From the NCBI GenBank assembly GCA_002423435.1, contig DIWE01000027.1:20669-76180 (forward strand): a stretch of 55,512 nt of DNA, written 5' to 3'. Each line of letters begins with the position of its first letter. Positions within the stretch are counted from its first letter, which is position 1. The notes beneath the pieces are model-generated. The model worked only from the letters and a program-made list of their open reading frames with translations. It did no database searches and had not been told where the DNA came from. The DNA comes from Clostridiales bacterium UBA6114. GTDB lineage: Bacteria > Bacillota > Clostridia > Oscillospirales > Butyricicoccaceae. Shown in pieces: positions 8,363 through 15,947 of the stretch. The position numbers and the translations under genes are program-made.

Positions 8363-8466
8363 TTTGATCCTCCAGTAGCAATAGGGATAGCCGTTATCCG
8401 GTGTGTGATCTGCCGGCAGATTCTGAAAAATGATCTCTGCTTCCTAAGAATTCAACCATAAAACAG

Positions 8467-8512
8467 GCCAAATGTTTCATTTCTTTACCTCATGGTAAGT
8501 TAATTTGGCGGA
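8467..8512. promoter_or_regulatory. Nested palindrome upstream of the MalY-like gene
   Basis: An inner inverted repeat TTACC-TCAT-GGTAA (8485-8498) sits inside an outer pair, GCCAAAT and ATTTGGC. It lies about 125 bases upstream of the lyase start in a 214-base gene-free stretch. The position and symmetry fit an operator, possibly for the LysR regulator 2.6 kb away, but no matching site is obvious in the LysR-TRAP intergenic region. Confidence 0.4.
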
Positions 8513-8561
8513 TTTGTCTAATATCAGCTTTCAATGGTATCCATAGAAAAATATAATATCC

Positions 8562-8620
8562 TAAAAAATAACAAAAGGTGGTGCCGCGAAATGCATGGAT
8601 ATGCATTTCGCGGCACCACC
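8562..8620 (-). terminator. Perfect 20-bp palindromic terminator
   Basis: The arm at 8577-8596 pairs without mismatch with 8601-8620 around a GGAT loop. On the minus strand the stem is followed by TTTTGTTATTTTTT, so it terminates the deacetylase gene. The arm (GGTGGTGCCGCGAAATG) is close to the T-box motif found in this window's two T-box leaders. It shares its core with the hairpin at 319-356. Confidence 0.75.
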
Positions 8621-8659
8621 TGCGTACTGCGCTCGCTTTGCTGCGGCGGATGCCTCGCC

Positions 8660-9439
8660 TTAAGAGCGGGGATATATCGGCACATCGCTTTCCCCAATGA
8701 TCTGCCTGAAAGCCTCCATATCAATAAAGTATGGGATGGCGTTTCTTTTGAGAAGAAGCGGATCGGTTTTTTCATCATTGAGGCCGTCTTCGCTCGTAAA
8801 AGCCAGTGAATAGCCTTTTTCTCTCAACAGGGATACATTGCGGCCGTTATACAGTCCAAACGGATATGCGAAGACGTCTTTCGTACCAATAATATCCTTT
8901 TCATTGCAGGTATTAAGGTCGTCAAAAAATTCCCCGTCGCTTGCACTCATAATGATGCTTGTTGCTTCATCCGATCTCCGGTGAAAAGAATCGGTGTGAT
9001 TCGCGTATTCAAAAACGTCGGTCATGCCGCGCAGATCCTCTTTCGTCATGCAGACGGATTTTTCCGGATCGAATTACTTTGGTTTATCGTGCAGCCAGCC
9101 GGTAACTACGAATGCCGCCGCGTGGAAGCCGAACGCTTTCAGGACGGGATAAGCATATCTTTTAACCGACTGATAGCAGTCGTCGAAGGTCAAAAGGACG
9201 GATTTTTCCGGAATTGCTTTCTGCCGGTAATAATATGCCCTCACCTCGTCGAGGGTCAGGGTGTGATAACGGCCGGTCTGCAGATAAGCCATCTGGACCT
9301 TGAAGTTCTCGAGAGTGACAAAGAGCGGCGGGGGCAGAATATCCGAATAATCCTGTTTTATATCGATGAACGACCGGTGTTCCGGGCGAAATTCGCCCGC
9401 TTTTCTGATTTCATGGTACATAAGCGTTGAAAACGGCAT
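8660..9439 (-). pseudogene. Polysaccharide deacetylase (NodB family) with one in-frame stop
   Basis: Two open segments, 9439-9074 and 9073-8660, lie in the same frame and are separated only by TAA at 9074-9076. Together they give 259 residues of a NodB-type deacetylase. Upstream are SVLLTFDDCYQSVKRYAYPV with the TFDD metal motif and AAAFVVTGWLHDK. After the stop come YANHTDSFHRRS (His motif) and VFAYPFGLYNGRN (the Y-P-x-G motif). The active site is therefore split by the stop. Loss of function, a sequencing error, or two fragments that reassociate are possible. A start with GAGGAGATCGCT upstream and a strong terminator remain intact, which suggests recent inactivation. The intact enzyme would deacetylate peptidoglycan or another N-acetylated glycan outside the membrane. 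Confidence 0.85.
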
Positions 9440-9575
9440 AGCGATCTCCTCACTGCATCATAATCGTTTATAAAATCCTCACCATGATCTTTTGCTATCA
9501 TATTCTGCCGTTATGAGAAAATTTGTCGAACGGAATCTGCCGATGTAAAAACGAAACCACTGTCATTATCCTTTA

Positions 9576-10247
9576 TTATCCGCGAAAGCGCCGTTTCATC
9601 TCCTCGTCGGCCAGTACATCCAAACGTCCCCCGTCAAGCGCATAAATTTGAGTGCACAGGGTTTCCAAATCCTCATAGTTGTGGGAAGTCATCAACATCG
9701 TTTTCCCTTCGGCCTGGAGAACACGGATGATTTCTTTCATGTCGTTGTAAGTCTTATAATCCAGGGCGTTGAAAGGCTCGTCCAAAATCAGGATATCCTG
9801 GTTTTCCATGACGGCCTGCGCGATCCCCAATTTTTGCTTCATGCCGAGAGAATAGTGCTCCACCTTCGTCCGATCCTCCGGGTCCAGCCCGACCTTCTGC
9901 ATGGCGGCGCGAATCTCCTGTTCTCCGATTACGCCGCGAATCCCCGCCAAATACCGCAGGTTTTGCAGCCCTGAATAAAGGCCGATAAATCCGGGAGCGT
10001 TAATTAAAACGCCCACATTCTCCGGGAAGTCGCGGTCTTTGCCGAGCGGCCTGCCGCGAACCGACACCTGCCCGCTGTCCGGGCTTACAAAACCGCAAAC
10101 CAATTTGAAAAGGACAGATTTGCCGCTTCCGTTGGCTCCGACAATGCCTACGGTGGTTCCCTCTTTTATTGCCAGGGAAACATCTGATAAAACACGATGG
10201 CGGGAAAAGCTTTTGCTCACCCGATCCAAGGAAATAATTGTACTCAC
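9576..10247 (-). CDS. ABC transporter ATP-binding protein (223 aa)
   Basis: This is a single nucleotide-binding domain. It has Walker A GANGSGKSVLFKL near residue 37, signature YSLGMKQKLGIAQAV, Walker B ILILDEPFNALD and the H-loop MLMTSHN. It powers the two membrane proteins encoded just upstream in the same operon. The start is GTG at 10247 with AGGAGG seven bases upstream. The gene is last in a three-gene ABC operon next to a LytTR two-component system, a common arrangement for export of, or immunity to, peptides. Confidence 0.93.
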   Translation of the reverse strand: MSTIISLDRVSKSFSRHRVLSDVSLAIKEGTTVGIVGANGSGKSVLFKLVCGFVSPDSGQVSVRGRPLGKDRDFPENVGVLINAPGFIGLYSGLQNLRYLAGIRGVIGEQEIRAAMQKVGLDPEDRTKVEHYSLGMKQKLGIAQAVMENQDILILDEPFNALDYKTYNDMKEIIRVLQAEGKTMLMTSHNYEDLETLCTQIYALDGGRLDVLADEEMKRRFRG

Positions 10248-10259
10248 AAAGAATCCTCC

Positions 10260-11744
10260 TTAATGGTCAAAAAGTCGTTTTGCGCCCTGAATGCTCAGCC
10301 AAATCAAAAGCCCGCAGGCTATGCCTGCCAGCAGCCCGGCGGCAACGGTCGGCGAAATCATGCCCATTGTCTGCGGCAGAGCCAGCCGGGCCAAGCTGGA
10401 AAGCCCCACAGGGAGCCACGGGACCGGCAGGATGCAGAGAAAGTGCATCGCAACGACGGTTACAAATCCGATTGTGGCCTGCCCAGTCAGGCAGAGGGCG
10501 GCCAGTACCAGCAGGAACTGAACCCCTATGTCCAACAGTTTCAAGCCTATCGCTATTAGCGTCAGCCATCCGTCAACTGGTAAGTCCAGCATCAGCGGCG
10601 GGATTACAGCTGTCGTTATCAATAAGCAGCCGTAAAGCAAAATCCATAGGAAAGCAGAGCCCAAAATCGCCCGCATAAGCTCCCTTCGCCGGATCAGGCG
10701 AATTGTCAAAAATGCGGATCGTTCTCCCGCCGCCCTTTCTACGAAGCTGCATATCGCCCAGAGAGGAAGAATATCCATCGCCAGCAGAAACATTAACCCC
10801 ATCGGGAAAAAGTATCCGGTGCCGTGCCCGGCGAAAAGCCGCAGGAGCCAGTCGGCTCCATCCTCCGGCGGCCCGCCGCGCAGCCAGGACCAAGCCGCAA
10901 GCAGGAGAGTAACCGCTGCCAGCATCAGCACATTTTGTTTTAAGAACAGGAGCCGGCGGTAATAGCGAAAAAGACCCGTTTGCCTGTGCTCTTGTATGCT
11001 AAGCTGCCACCTCCATTTTAAGCGAACCGACCACACCATTGCGGCAACAAGGGCCAAAGTTGTTCCGGCGGTCAGTATTGGACGCCAGGGCTCGGTCAGG
11101 TTATGGAGCAGCAGTATCCAGTGATTGAGGCCGGTAAAGAAGACAAAAGGAGGGCGCGACATGATGGGCAGCTTGACGTACGCCACGGCCAGCATATAGA
11201 GCCCCATCAGAAGCTTGACGGCCAGGGAGCGCCGGCAGAAGTGCCCCAGCCACAGCGCCACGAGTCCAATCATCCAGTAGCCCAACAGTAAATATCCGGC
11301 CGAACAGAGGGCTGCCCCTATGGTAGAAGAGAAAATCCCCTGCAGCAAGCGGAAAATTTCGTCCATCGGCTGCCCCGAACCAACGCTCCAACTGCCGTCG
11401 ATGGGAAGTCCCAGACCGGAAATCAGAACAACCAGCATTTGTCCCATCCAGAGGAGCGCCGACAGAACGGCCAGCGCCCGCCACTTTGTGAAAAAGTACC
11501 GTCCGTAAGTGCCGTACCGCAGGAGCACCAGCGGACCGTCGTCCTCCATGACCGAGGCGCACAGAAACAAAAAGACAGGAAGAACGCCAAAGATGAAATA
11601 ATATTGGTCGCTTAGCACAGCTAAAACATGTAACGAAGCAGTAGTGTTCCCTCCCGTTCTGCCGCTGAGTCCAAAGAGCAGCGACAGGCCACAGGGAAGA
11701 AGGAACCTGCCCTTGCCGATTTCCGAAAACAAGCGAGGTATCAT
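10260..11744 (-). CDS. ABC-2-like membrane subunit, large (494 aa)
   Basis: The protein is highly hydrophobic with about twelve predicted membrane segments and no catalytic motif. It starts MIPRLFSEIGKGRFLLPCGL. The gene sits between a smaller membrane subunit and the ATPase, with gaps of 4 and 12 bases, so it is a permease subunit of that exporter. No close named family is recognised. The two unlike permease subunits with one ATPase resemble bacteriocin-immunity or peptide-efflux transporters, but the substrate is not readable. Confidence 0.75.
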   Translation of the reverse strand: MIPRLFSEIGKGRFLLPCGLSLLFGLSGRTGGNTTASLHVLAVLSDQYYFIFGVLPVFLFLCASVMEDDGPLVLLRYGTYGRYFFTKWRALAVLSALLWMGQMLVVLISGLGLPIDGSWSVGSGQPMDEIFRLLQGIFSSTIGAALCSAGYLLLGYWMIGLVALWLGHFCRRSLAVKLLMGLYMLAVAYVKLPIMSRPPFVFFTGLNHWILLLHNLTEPWRPILTAGTTLALVAAMVWSVRLKWRWQLSIQEHRQTGLFRYYRRLLFLKQNVLMLAAVTLLLAAWSWLRGGPPEDGADWLLRLFAGHGTGYFFPMGLMFLLAMDILPLWAICSFVERAAGERSAFLTIRLIRRRELMRAILGSAFLWILLYGCLLITTAVIPPLMLDLPVDGWLTLIAIGLKLLDIGVQFLLVLAALCLTGQATIGFVTVVAMHFLCILPVPWLPVGLSSLARLALPQTMGMISPTVAAGLLAGIACGLLIWLSIQGAKRLFDH

Positions 11745-11748
11745 GGTA

Positions 11749-12513
11749 TCATACCGGGTAAACGGCCCGTTTTTTGAGCTTTACATAGTAGAGGGCAGTG
11801 AGCGCAATGACTCCGCACATGAAAAGCGGCCCTGCTATAAAAGAACCGGCGTGAATTGTGCCGCCTGCAAGGCTGGTCGGCTCGAAAGCGGTCACAAACC
11901 GATACATCTCCAGCCCCAGAACCGACCATATAAAGTTTTCCAGGATCACATAGATGAACGGGCCTGTGAGGATAACAAAAATGTTGTTTCCATAGAGGGC
12001 CAGCACAAATCCGAAGGTCATGGTCAGCACGCCGAGAAGCCCCTTCCACAGCGAGAGCAGCAAAGCGTACAGCAGGGGTATTTCCGTATACAGCCTGTGG
12101 AAGATATGCCGATAGCCCTCGTAGGGAGGCATCACCTCGGCAGGCTGTTTCACATACAGGGCAAAGACCGCAGAGAGAAAGTAAGGTATGAACAGCAGCA
12201 TAAACGCCGCCAGCGCGCAGGCGCACCACTTTGCGCCCAGGTAATGCCGCTTGTCCATACGAGGGAGCGTATAGACCAGGAAATGATCCCTCCGCTCGTA
12301 GTAAAGCTCCCAGCAGACCGGGACGGTGACAAAAAGCGGAAATAGAAGCCCCAGAAACTCCGTGCCAATCTCCCAGGCGTCGATATCATAATAGAGCGCA
12401 TAGCTCCGGTAAAGCGTACAGGAGAGCACACAGGTCAGCACCGTCAGCGCTCCCAGCGCGGCAAGTACCGGCCCGGCTAATTTTTTTCCCTCCAAAGCAA
12501 TGTTTCGCAGCAT
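11749..12513 (-). CDS. ABC-2-like membrane subunit, small (254 aa)
   Basis: This membrane protein has about six hydrophobic segments. An N-terminal LAGPVLAALGALTVLTCVLS helix and a WELYYERRDHFLVYTLPRMD loop are typical of ABC-2 export permeases. It is first in the three-gene ABC operon, with a GGAAAGGATG ribosome site and its own promoter (12537-12564). A hairpin separates it from the sensor kinase gene upstream, so its expression can be set independently. Confidence 0.75.
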   Translation of the reverse strand: MLRNIALEGKKLAGPVLAALGALTVLTCVLSCTLYRSYALYYDIDAWEIGTEFLGLLFPLFVTVPVCWELYYERRDHFLVYTLPRMDKRHYLGAKWCACALAAFMLLFIPYFLSAVFALYVKQPAEVMPPYEGYRHIFHRLYTEIPLLYALLLSLWKGLLGVLTMTFGFVLALYGNNIFVILTGPFIYVILENFIWSVLGLEMYRFVTAFEPTSLAGGTIHAGSFIAGPLFMCGVIALTALYYVKLKKRAVYPV

Positions 12514-12536
12514 ATCCGCACATCCTTTCCAGTTTC

Positions 12537-12564
12537 AGTATAATGTTTTTGCCTTTAAAAGCAA
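12537..12564 (-). promoter_or_regulatory. Promoter of the ABC exporter operon
   Basis: On the minus strand, TTGCTT (12559-12564), a 16-base spacer and TATACT (12537-12542). The -10 ends 24 bases before the start of the small permease gene. It lies just downstream of the hairpin at 12580-12625. Confidence 0.6.
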
Positions 12565-12579
12565 TGATGTGGGAATAAA

Positions 12580-12625
12580 CAGGGGTTTTACGGGAACAAA
12601 ACGGTTTTGTTCCATAAAACCCCTG
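12580..12625 (-). terminator. Long hairpin between the sensor kinase and ABC operons
   Basis: Outer arms CAGGGGTTTTA and TAAAACCCCTG enclose inner arms GGAACAAAAC and TTTTGTTCC, giving a nearly continuous stem of about 20 pairs. On the minus strand it is followed by TTTATT. It starts 22 bases past the kinase stop, so it most likely ends the regulator-kinase transcript. A binding role for the LytTR regulator is possible. Confidence 0.6.
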
Positions 12626-12646
12626 CGTTTCAATATGCAGTTTACT

Positions 12647-13939
12647 CTACGAAATGAGTACCCCGACCGTAATATACGGTTTTCCTTCAATGACCTCGTT
12701 GCGGGCGATGATTTTCCCACCGCACCGCTCCGCCGCGCTGCGGACATTAAACAGGCCGTAGCCGTGGCCATCCGCCGCCTTCGTTGACCAGCCCCGCCGG
12801 AACATCTGCACAAATTCCAGATTCGACAGGGCGGGATGGGGATTCGACACGGTAAACAGGAGGCCGCCGTTTTCCTCAACGGCTTTTGCATAGAGCACGT
12901 CCCCGGATGAGGAGGCCTCTACGGCGTTGTCCGTCAGCACGCCTATGACTTCCGCCCAATCGGCTTCAGGAAGGGCGCGGTGGAGGAAGGTGCCCGCTAT
13001 CGATATGTCCAGCCGTATGTGCTTTAGTTCAGCCTGCTTGACTTTTCCAAAAAGCATCCCGCAAATGACCTTGCTGTCGCATTTCAAAAGCTCCCGGTCC
13101 ACCCCATCGAGCTTCGCGTTTTGCAGCAGGGAGGCCACGCTTGTCCTGGCTTCCTCCAGATCACTCGCGGCAGCCAGCGCCGCCGAAACGGCCATCATCC
13201 GGTTGTTGAACTCATGCTGCCGGGCCCGCACCTGTTCGATCAGTTCCTCGACGAGGGGGAGATACTGCTCCAGAAGCCGGGCCCTCCGCTGCGACTGGAT
13301 GCGGCGCTGCTCAATCAAAACGGCCGCGCCATCCCCAAGCGCCAGCAGAACAAGCACCCCTGCCGTAACAGGCAGCCAGCGGAACATCGAGGAGAGATCA
13401 AAGCGAAACACCGAGAGAACCAGGAGGAGTAAAATCGCTGTGTTGCCAACTAAAATGCGGACAGGGACATCTCCCTCGGCCAACCGCCCCCTTAGCCAGC
13501 GAAGCGCGCCGACAGCCCAAAGCGCCAGCCAAAGCAGAAGCGAAAGAATCCTGCTTACATAGAGATACCACGCCACTTCCTCCACGTCGGACAGGTAGAG
13601 CGCCACCAGACAAAGCTCACGCAGAAGAAGGTAAAGGGCGAACGCAGCTACGGTTCCAAAGAAGGCATGCCCTTCCGCCCTGCGGAACCACACACTGTTT
13701 AGCAGCAATACGGCCAAAAAAAGGAACAAAAAGAGGATGATTGTATCCACGGGCAGCACCGCGAAAGCGAGGTCCGCCCTGCTGTATCCCAAGCCTTGTC
13801 GGGCTACTAAACAAACGCAGGAGAGAAGCAGCGGCAGCAGAGCGTCCAGCTTTCCCCGCTCCCGTCCCAAAAGGCCAAGGCAGCAGAGGGACAGAAGGAG
13901 TCCGTCCAATACACTTTGAATGAATATTTCAGCCGTCAT
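12647..13939 (-). CDS. Sensor histidine kinase, AgrC-like GHKL type (430 aa)
   Basis: The N-terminal half (to about residue 200) has six or so membrane segments. A cytoplasmic dimerisation helix follows with the phospho-accepting His in RARQHEFNNRMMAVSAAL, as in AgrC/SpoB-type kinases. The GHKL ATPase is C-terminal, with LTDNAVEASS (N box) and GHGYGLFNVRSAAERCGG (G box). Its ATG overlaps the regulator's TGA by four bases, so the two are translationally coupled. Kinases of this type usually sense peptides, but no AgrD-like peptide or AgrB gene is visible here. Confidence 0.92.
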   Translation of the reverse strand: MTAEIFIQSVLDGLLLSLCCLGLLGRERGKLDALLPLLLSCVCLVARQGLGYSRADLAFAVLPVDTIILFLFLFLAVLLLNSVWFRRAEGHAFFGTVAAFALYLLLRELCLVALYLSDVEEVAWYLYVSRILSLLLWLALWAVGALRWLRGRLAEGDVPVRILVGNTAILLLLVLSVFRFDLSSMFRWLPVTAGVLVLLALGDGAAVLIEQRRIQSQRRARLLEQYLPLVEELIEQVRARQHEFNNRMMAVSAALAAASDLEEARTSVASLLQNAKLDGVDRELLKCDSKVICGMLFGKVKQAELKHIRLDISIAGTFLHRALPEADWAEVIGVLTDNAVEASSSGDVLYAKAVEENGGLLFTVSNPHPALSNLEFVQMFRRGWSTKAADGHGYGLFNVRSAAERCGGKIIARNEVIEGKPYITVGVLIS

Positions 13940-14661
13940 GCCTTTTCCCGCCCAAGCAAATTCTGCTGGTACTTCTCCCCGATGGGGATTGCCGTATCAC
14001 AATGTTTCAGGTAAATCAGGCGGGCCCCCTTATCTATTTTCCAAATCCGGTCCGGATTGACCAGAAAGCTCTTGTGACATTGAATCAGCTTATCCGGCCC
14101 CGCCAGTGTCAAAAGCCTGGCGAGCGAGTAGCCGGATATGCTGTCCGTCCCCTCTGTGTTCTGACTTCGCAGCGTGTGAATGACGATCCTTTTCCCGAAG
14201 GATTCAATATAGAGAATGTCCCTTATGCCATATTCAAAAATAAATTGCTTTTGTTCAATCCGAAGGGTATCGGGAGCACCCTGCATTTGCTCGCCCATTG
14301 CAAGGGCTTCCCGGAAGGCGTCCTGAAATTCCGCTTTGGTAAACGGCTTTACAAGAAAAGCATAGCACTTGATTTCCCGGTAGGCCGCCAGCTCTTCGCC
14401 GGCCAGCGCGGTTGCGAAGAGGATCGGTGTAAAGCGATATTCCGGCATGGCCCGCAACTGTTTTGCAAGCTTGGTTCCTCTGTAGTCCAGAAGCTGAATA
14501 TCCAGAATGAATAAATCAATCCGGTTTTTGCCGGCGTATCGGAGCGCTTCGGAGGCTTTTGAAAGAACGGCCAAAATGTGCTCGGTCGACAACTCCGCTA
14601 TATGCTGCCGGATCAGCGCTGCGGGGGCTTCCTCGTCCTCCACAAGCAAAATATGGCCCAT
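13936..14661 (-). CDS. LytTR-family response regulator, AgrA-like (241 aa)
   Basis: The receiver domain (residues 1-125) has the acidic pair in LLVEDEEAPAA and the phospho-acceptor Asp in RIDLFILDIQLLDYRGTKLA. The C-terminal LytTR DNA-binding domain (about 140-241) includes DTLRIEQKQFIFEYGIRDIL and LIQCHKSFLVNPDRIWKI. It is phosphorylated by the kinase encoded next and probably controls the ABC operon. A GAGGTGAAGGC ribosome site precedes ATG 14661. Confidence 0.93.
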   Translation of the reverse strand: MGHILLVEDEEAPAALIRQHIAELSTEHILAVLSKASEALRYAGKNRIDLFILDIQLLDYRGTKLAKQLRAMPEYRFTPILFATALAGEELAAYREIKCYAFLVKPFTKAEFQDAFREALAMGEQMQGAPDTLRIEQKQFIFEYGIRDILYIESFGKRIVIHTLRSQNTEGTDSISGYSLARLLTLAGPDKLIQCHKSFLVNPDRIWKIDKGARLIYLKHCDTAIPIGEKYQQNLLGREKA

Positions 14662-14738
14662 GCCTTCACCTCGCTTTCAACCGTGTATCAATATGGAATG
14701 TTATGACTTCAAAATGTGTTTTGCACAATTTAGGCCGC

Positions 14739-14921
14739 CTATTTCCGGCGGCCTATGTCTTTGGCAATGAGATTGTTGACATATGAATTAATGCTGTCGT
14801 GACCCGTTTCTTTCGCGCGGCTTTCTATTTCGGCTTTTTTACCTTTGGGCACAGTCACATAAAGCCTGTCATATGCCTTTTCATTGTATTTGCGGTTTGC
14901 CCGCGTCCTGGCTGTTCCCAT
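14739..14921 (-). CDS. Small ribbon-helix-helix-like protein, possible antitoxin (60 aa)
   Basis: The short basic protein MGTARTRANRKYNEKAYDRL has a strand LYVTVPKGKKAEIESRAKET followed by a helix ending INSYVNNLIAKDIGRRK. This is the profile of RHH antitoxins and Arc-like repressors. The start has AAGGTGATC upstream. A perfect palindrome CAATAACGTTATTG lies 44 bases upstream (14965-14978) over a weak promoter, which fits autoregulation. No toxin gene is adjacent, so its role could be a solitary regulator or an orphan antitoxin. Confidence 0.7.
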   Translation of the reverse strand: MGTARTRANRKYNEKAYDRLYVTVPKGKKAEIESRAKETGHDSINSYVNNLIAKDIGRRK

Positions 14922-14964
14922 ATGATCACCTTCGATTCACTCTATCATAAGGAGTCAAAAAACA

Positions 14965-14978
14965 CAATAACGTTATTG
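14965..14978. promoter_or_regulatory. Perfect 14-bp palindrome, likely operator of the RHH gene
   Basis: CAATAACGTTATTG is a perfect dyad. It overlaps a weak minus-strand promoter (TTGTCA at 14990-14995, 17-base spacer, CGTTAT). RHH proteins commonly bind such dyads in their own promoters. Confidence 0.5.
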
Positions 14979-15200
14979 CAAAAAAGTATTGACAATGAGC
15001 AAATTTTGTCAGACGCAAAAGTCAAAAAATGGATCAAAAGCGCGGGGGACTCAGATTACAATCCCAATATCCTTGTTATCCCCAGAGAGCAGTTTGAGGC
15101 CGTGTTTCTGATTTGGGACTGAGCATACGGACGGAAAGGAGTTAACGGCAAACGCTCACAGGTCTGGTCTGAAAAAGCACCTTGAATACTTAATAAGCAC

Positions 15201-15228
15201 TTGCACCGCTTGTCTGATCTGTTATAAT
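15201..15228 (+). promoter_or_regulatory. Promoter of the coiled-coil protein gene
   Basis: TTGCAC, a 16-base spacer and TATAAT, followed by a GAGGTG ribosome site at 15235-15240 and ATG at 15247. The expected leader is very short. Confidence 0.6.
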
Positions 15229-15246
15229 GAATTTGAGGTGATACGG

Positions 15247-15498
15247 ATGGATAAAGAATTGTTAGAGGCGATAAGAGAAGAATTGAGCCCCATGAAACAA
15301 AAGATCAACCGGCTGGAAATCCTCTTGGAGCACGACATACCCGATCAAATCCGGTTACTTGCCGAAGGACATAACATGATTTTGGATCGGCTGCCGGAAG
15401 CCGACGAAATCGACACATTGCGCAGCCGGGTCCGAACCCTGGAAACCGTTGTTACAAAGCACTCCGCAGATATTGCTGAGATAAAAAAAGCACAATAA
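15247..15498 (+). CDS. Small coiled-coil protein (83 aa)
   Basis: The protein is all-helical and charged, with heptad spacing throughout: LSPMKQKINRLEILLEHDIP, then DTLRSRVRTLETVVTKHSAD. It has no membrane segment or enzyme motif. Such small coiled-coil proteins occur as hypotheticals in Clostridia and in mobile regions; I do not know a function. The start at ATG 15247 is chosen because GAGGTG lies six bases upstream. It is followed by a terminator and lies in the pocket beside tRNA-Pro. Confidence 0.6.
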   Translation: MDKELLEAIREELSPMKQKINRLEILLEHDIPDQIRLLAEGHNMILDRLPEADEIDTLRSRVRTLETVVTKHSADIAEIKKAQ

Positions 15499-15517
15499 AC
15501 CAAAATAGATAAGCGGG

Positions 15518-15549
15518 ACAGGTCTTATTAAGCCAAGGCCTGTTTTTTA
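15518..15549 (+). terminator. Terminator after the coiled-coil gene
   Basis: ACAGGTCTT and AAGGCCTGT form the stem, followed by TTTTTATTT. It lies 20 bases past the stop of the coiled-coil gene. Confidence 0.75.
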
Positions 15550-15656
15550 TTTGCCGAAAGAAAAAGAGTTTGTCCCTTACTCGCTCTGGGGAAACAAGCT
15601 CTTTTTTTCTGAAGCAATAGATGATGGCGATATTTGCGGTCTCGGCCGCAGCGGTG

Positions 15657-15688
15657 CAGGTCTTGTAAATCAAGACCTGTTTTTATTT
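15657..15688 (+). terminator. Second, similar terminator hairpin
   Basis: CAGGTCTTG pairs perfectly with CAAGACCTG around TAAAT and is followed by TTTTTATTT. It closely resembles the hairpin at 15518-15549, yet no gene lies between the two on this strand. Confidence 0.7.
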
Positions 15689-15832
15689 CCTCAGGATGTT
15701 TTGATTTGATACTATGACTGCGTAATCCATCTGCATACCCCTTCCTGATGTTGTTTGCGCATAAAAAACCCCGAGCCGTTTGGCTCCGGGGCGACTTATT
15801 TGGTCTCCTAAGGATGTTTTGTTTGCTACTAT
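15688..15832. repeat. Imperfect direct repeat beside tRNA-Pro
   Basis: TCCTCAGGATGTTTTG at 15688 and TCCTAAGGATGTTTTG at 15805 each continue into a similar TTTG.TACTAT tail, giving 29 and 28 bases with a few mismatches and a one-base gap. The two copies are 117 bases apart. They could be remnants of attachment sites or a duplicated 5' leader. Confidence 0.5.
15763..15791 (-). terminator. Minus-strand terminator
   Basis: CCCCGGAGCC and GGCTCGGGG pair around a short loop on the minus strand, followed by TTTTTTATG. It lies downstream of the tRNA and its first terminator. Confidence 0.7.
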
Positions 15833-15897
15833 TGCACTATTTCCAAATTTTCGAGTATATTGCGTCGGCTTAAAAACAGTTATTTCATCTGAATATA

Positions 15898-15940
15898 GAA
15901 AACCCGCTTTCCGTACAACAAGTAGGAAAAGCGGGTTTTC
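15898..15940 (-). terminator. Terminator of tRNA-Pro
   Basis: GAAAACCCGCTTTTCC pairs with GGAAAGCGGGTTTTC on the minus strand. It begins eight bases past the CCA end of the tRNA. Confidence 0.75.
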
Positions 15941-15947
15941 TTCCTTC

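Larger units (their letters stand above)
14922..15246. other. Gene-poor stretch with a possible gene remnant
   Basis: The stretch holds the operator-like palindrome at 14965-14978. A plus-strand open stretch of 66 codons (14922-15122) has a protein-like end (NPNILVIPREQFEAVFLIWD) but no ribosome site, so it may be the tail of a decayed gene. A promoter for the coiled-coil gene lies at 15201-15228. Confidence 0.35.
15499..15947. other. Gene-free terminator-rich stretch before tRNA-Pro
   Basis: No convincing gene is present in 449 bases. The stretch contains at least five hairpins (15518-15549, about 15566-15611, 15657-15688, 15763-15791, 15898-15940) and an imperfect 29-bp direct repeat (15688-15716 and 15805-15832). 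Confidence 0.6.

Noticed and set aside
9074..9076. Recoding of the internal stop in the deacetylase gene
   Set aside because: The stop is TAA, not TGA or TAG, so selenocysteine or pyrrolysine insertion does not apply.
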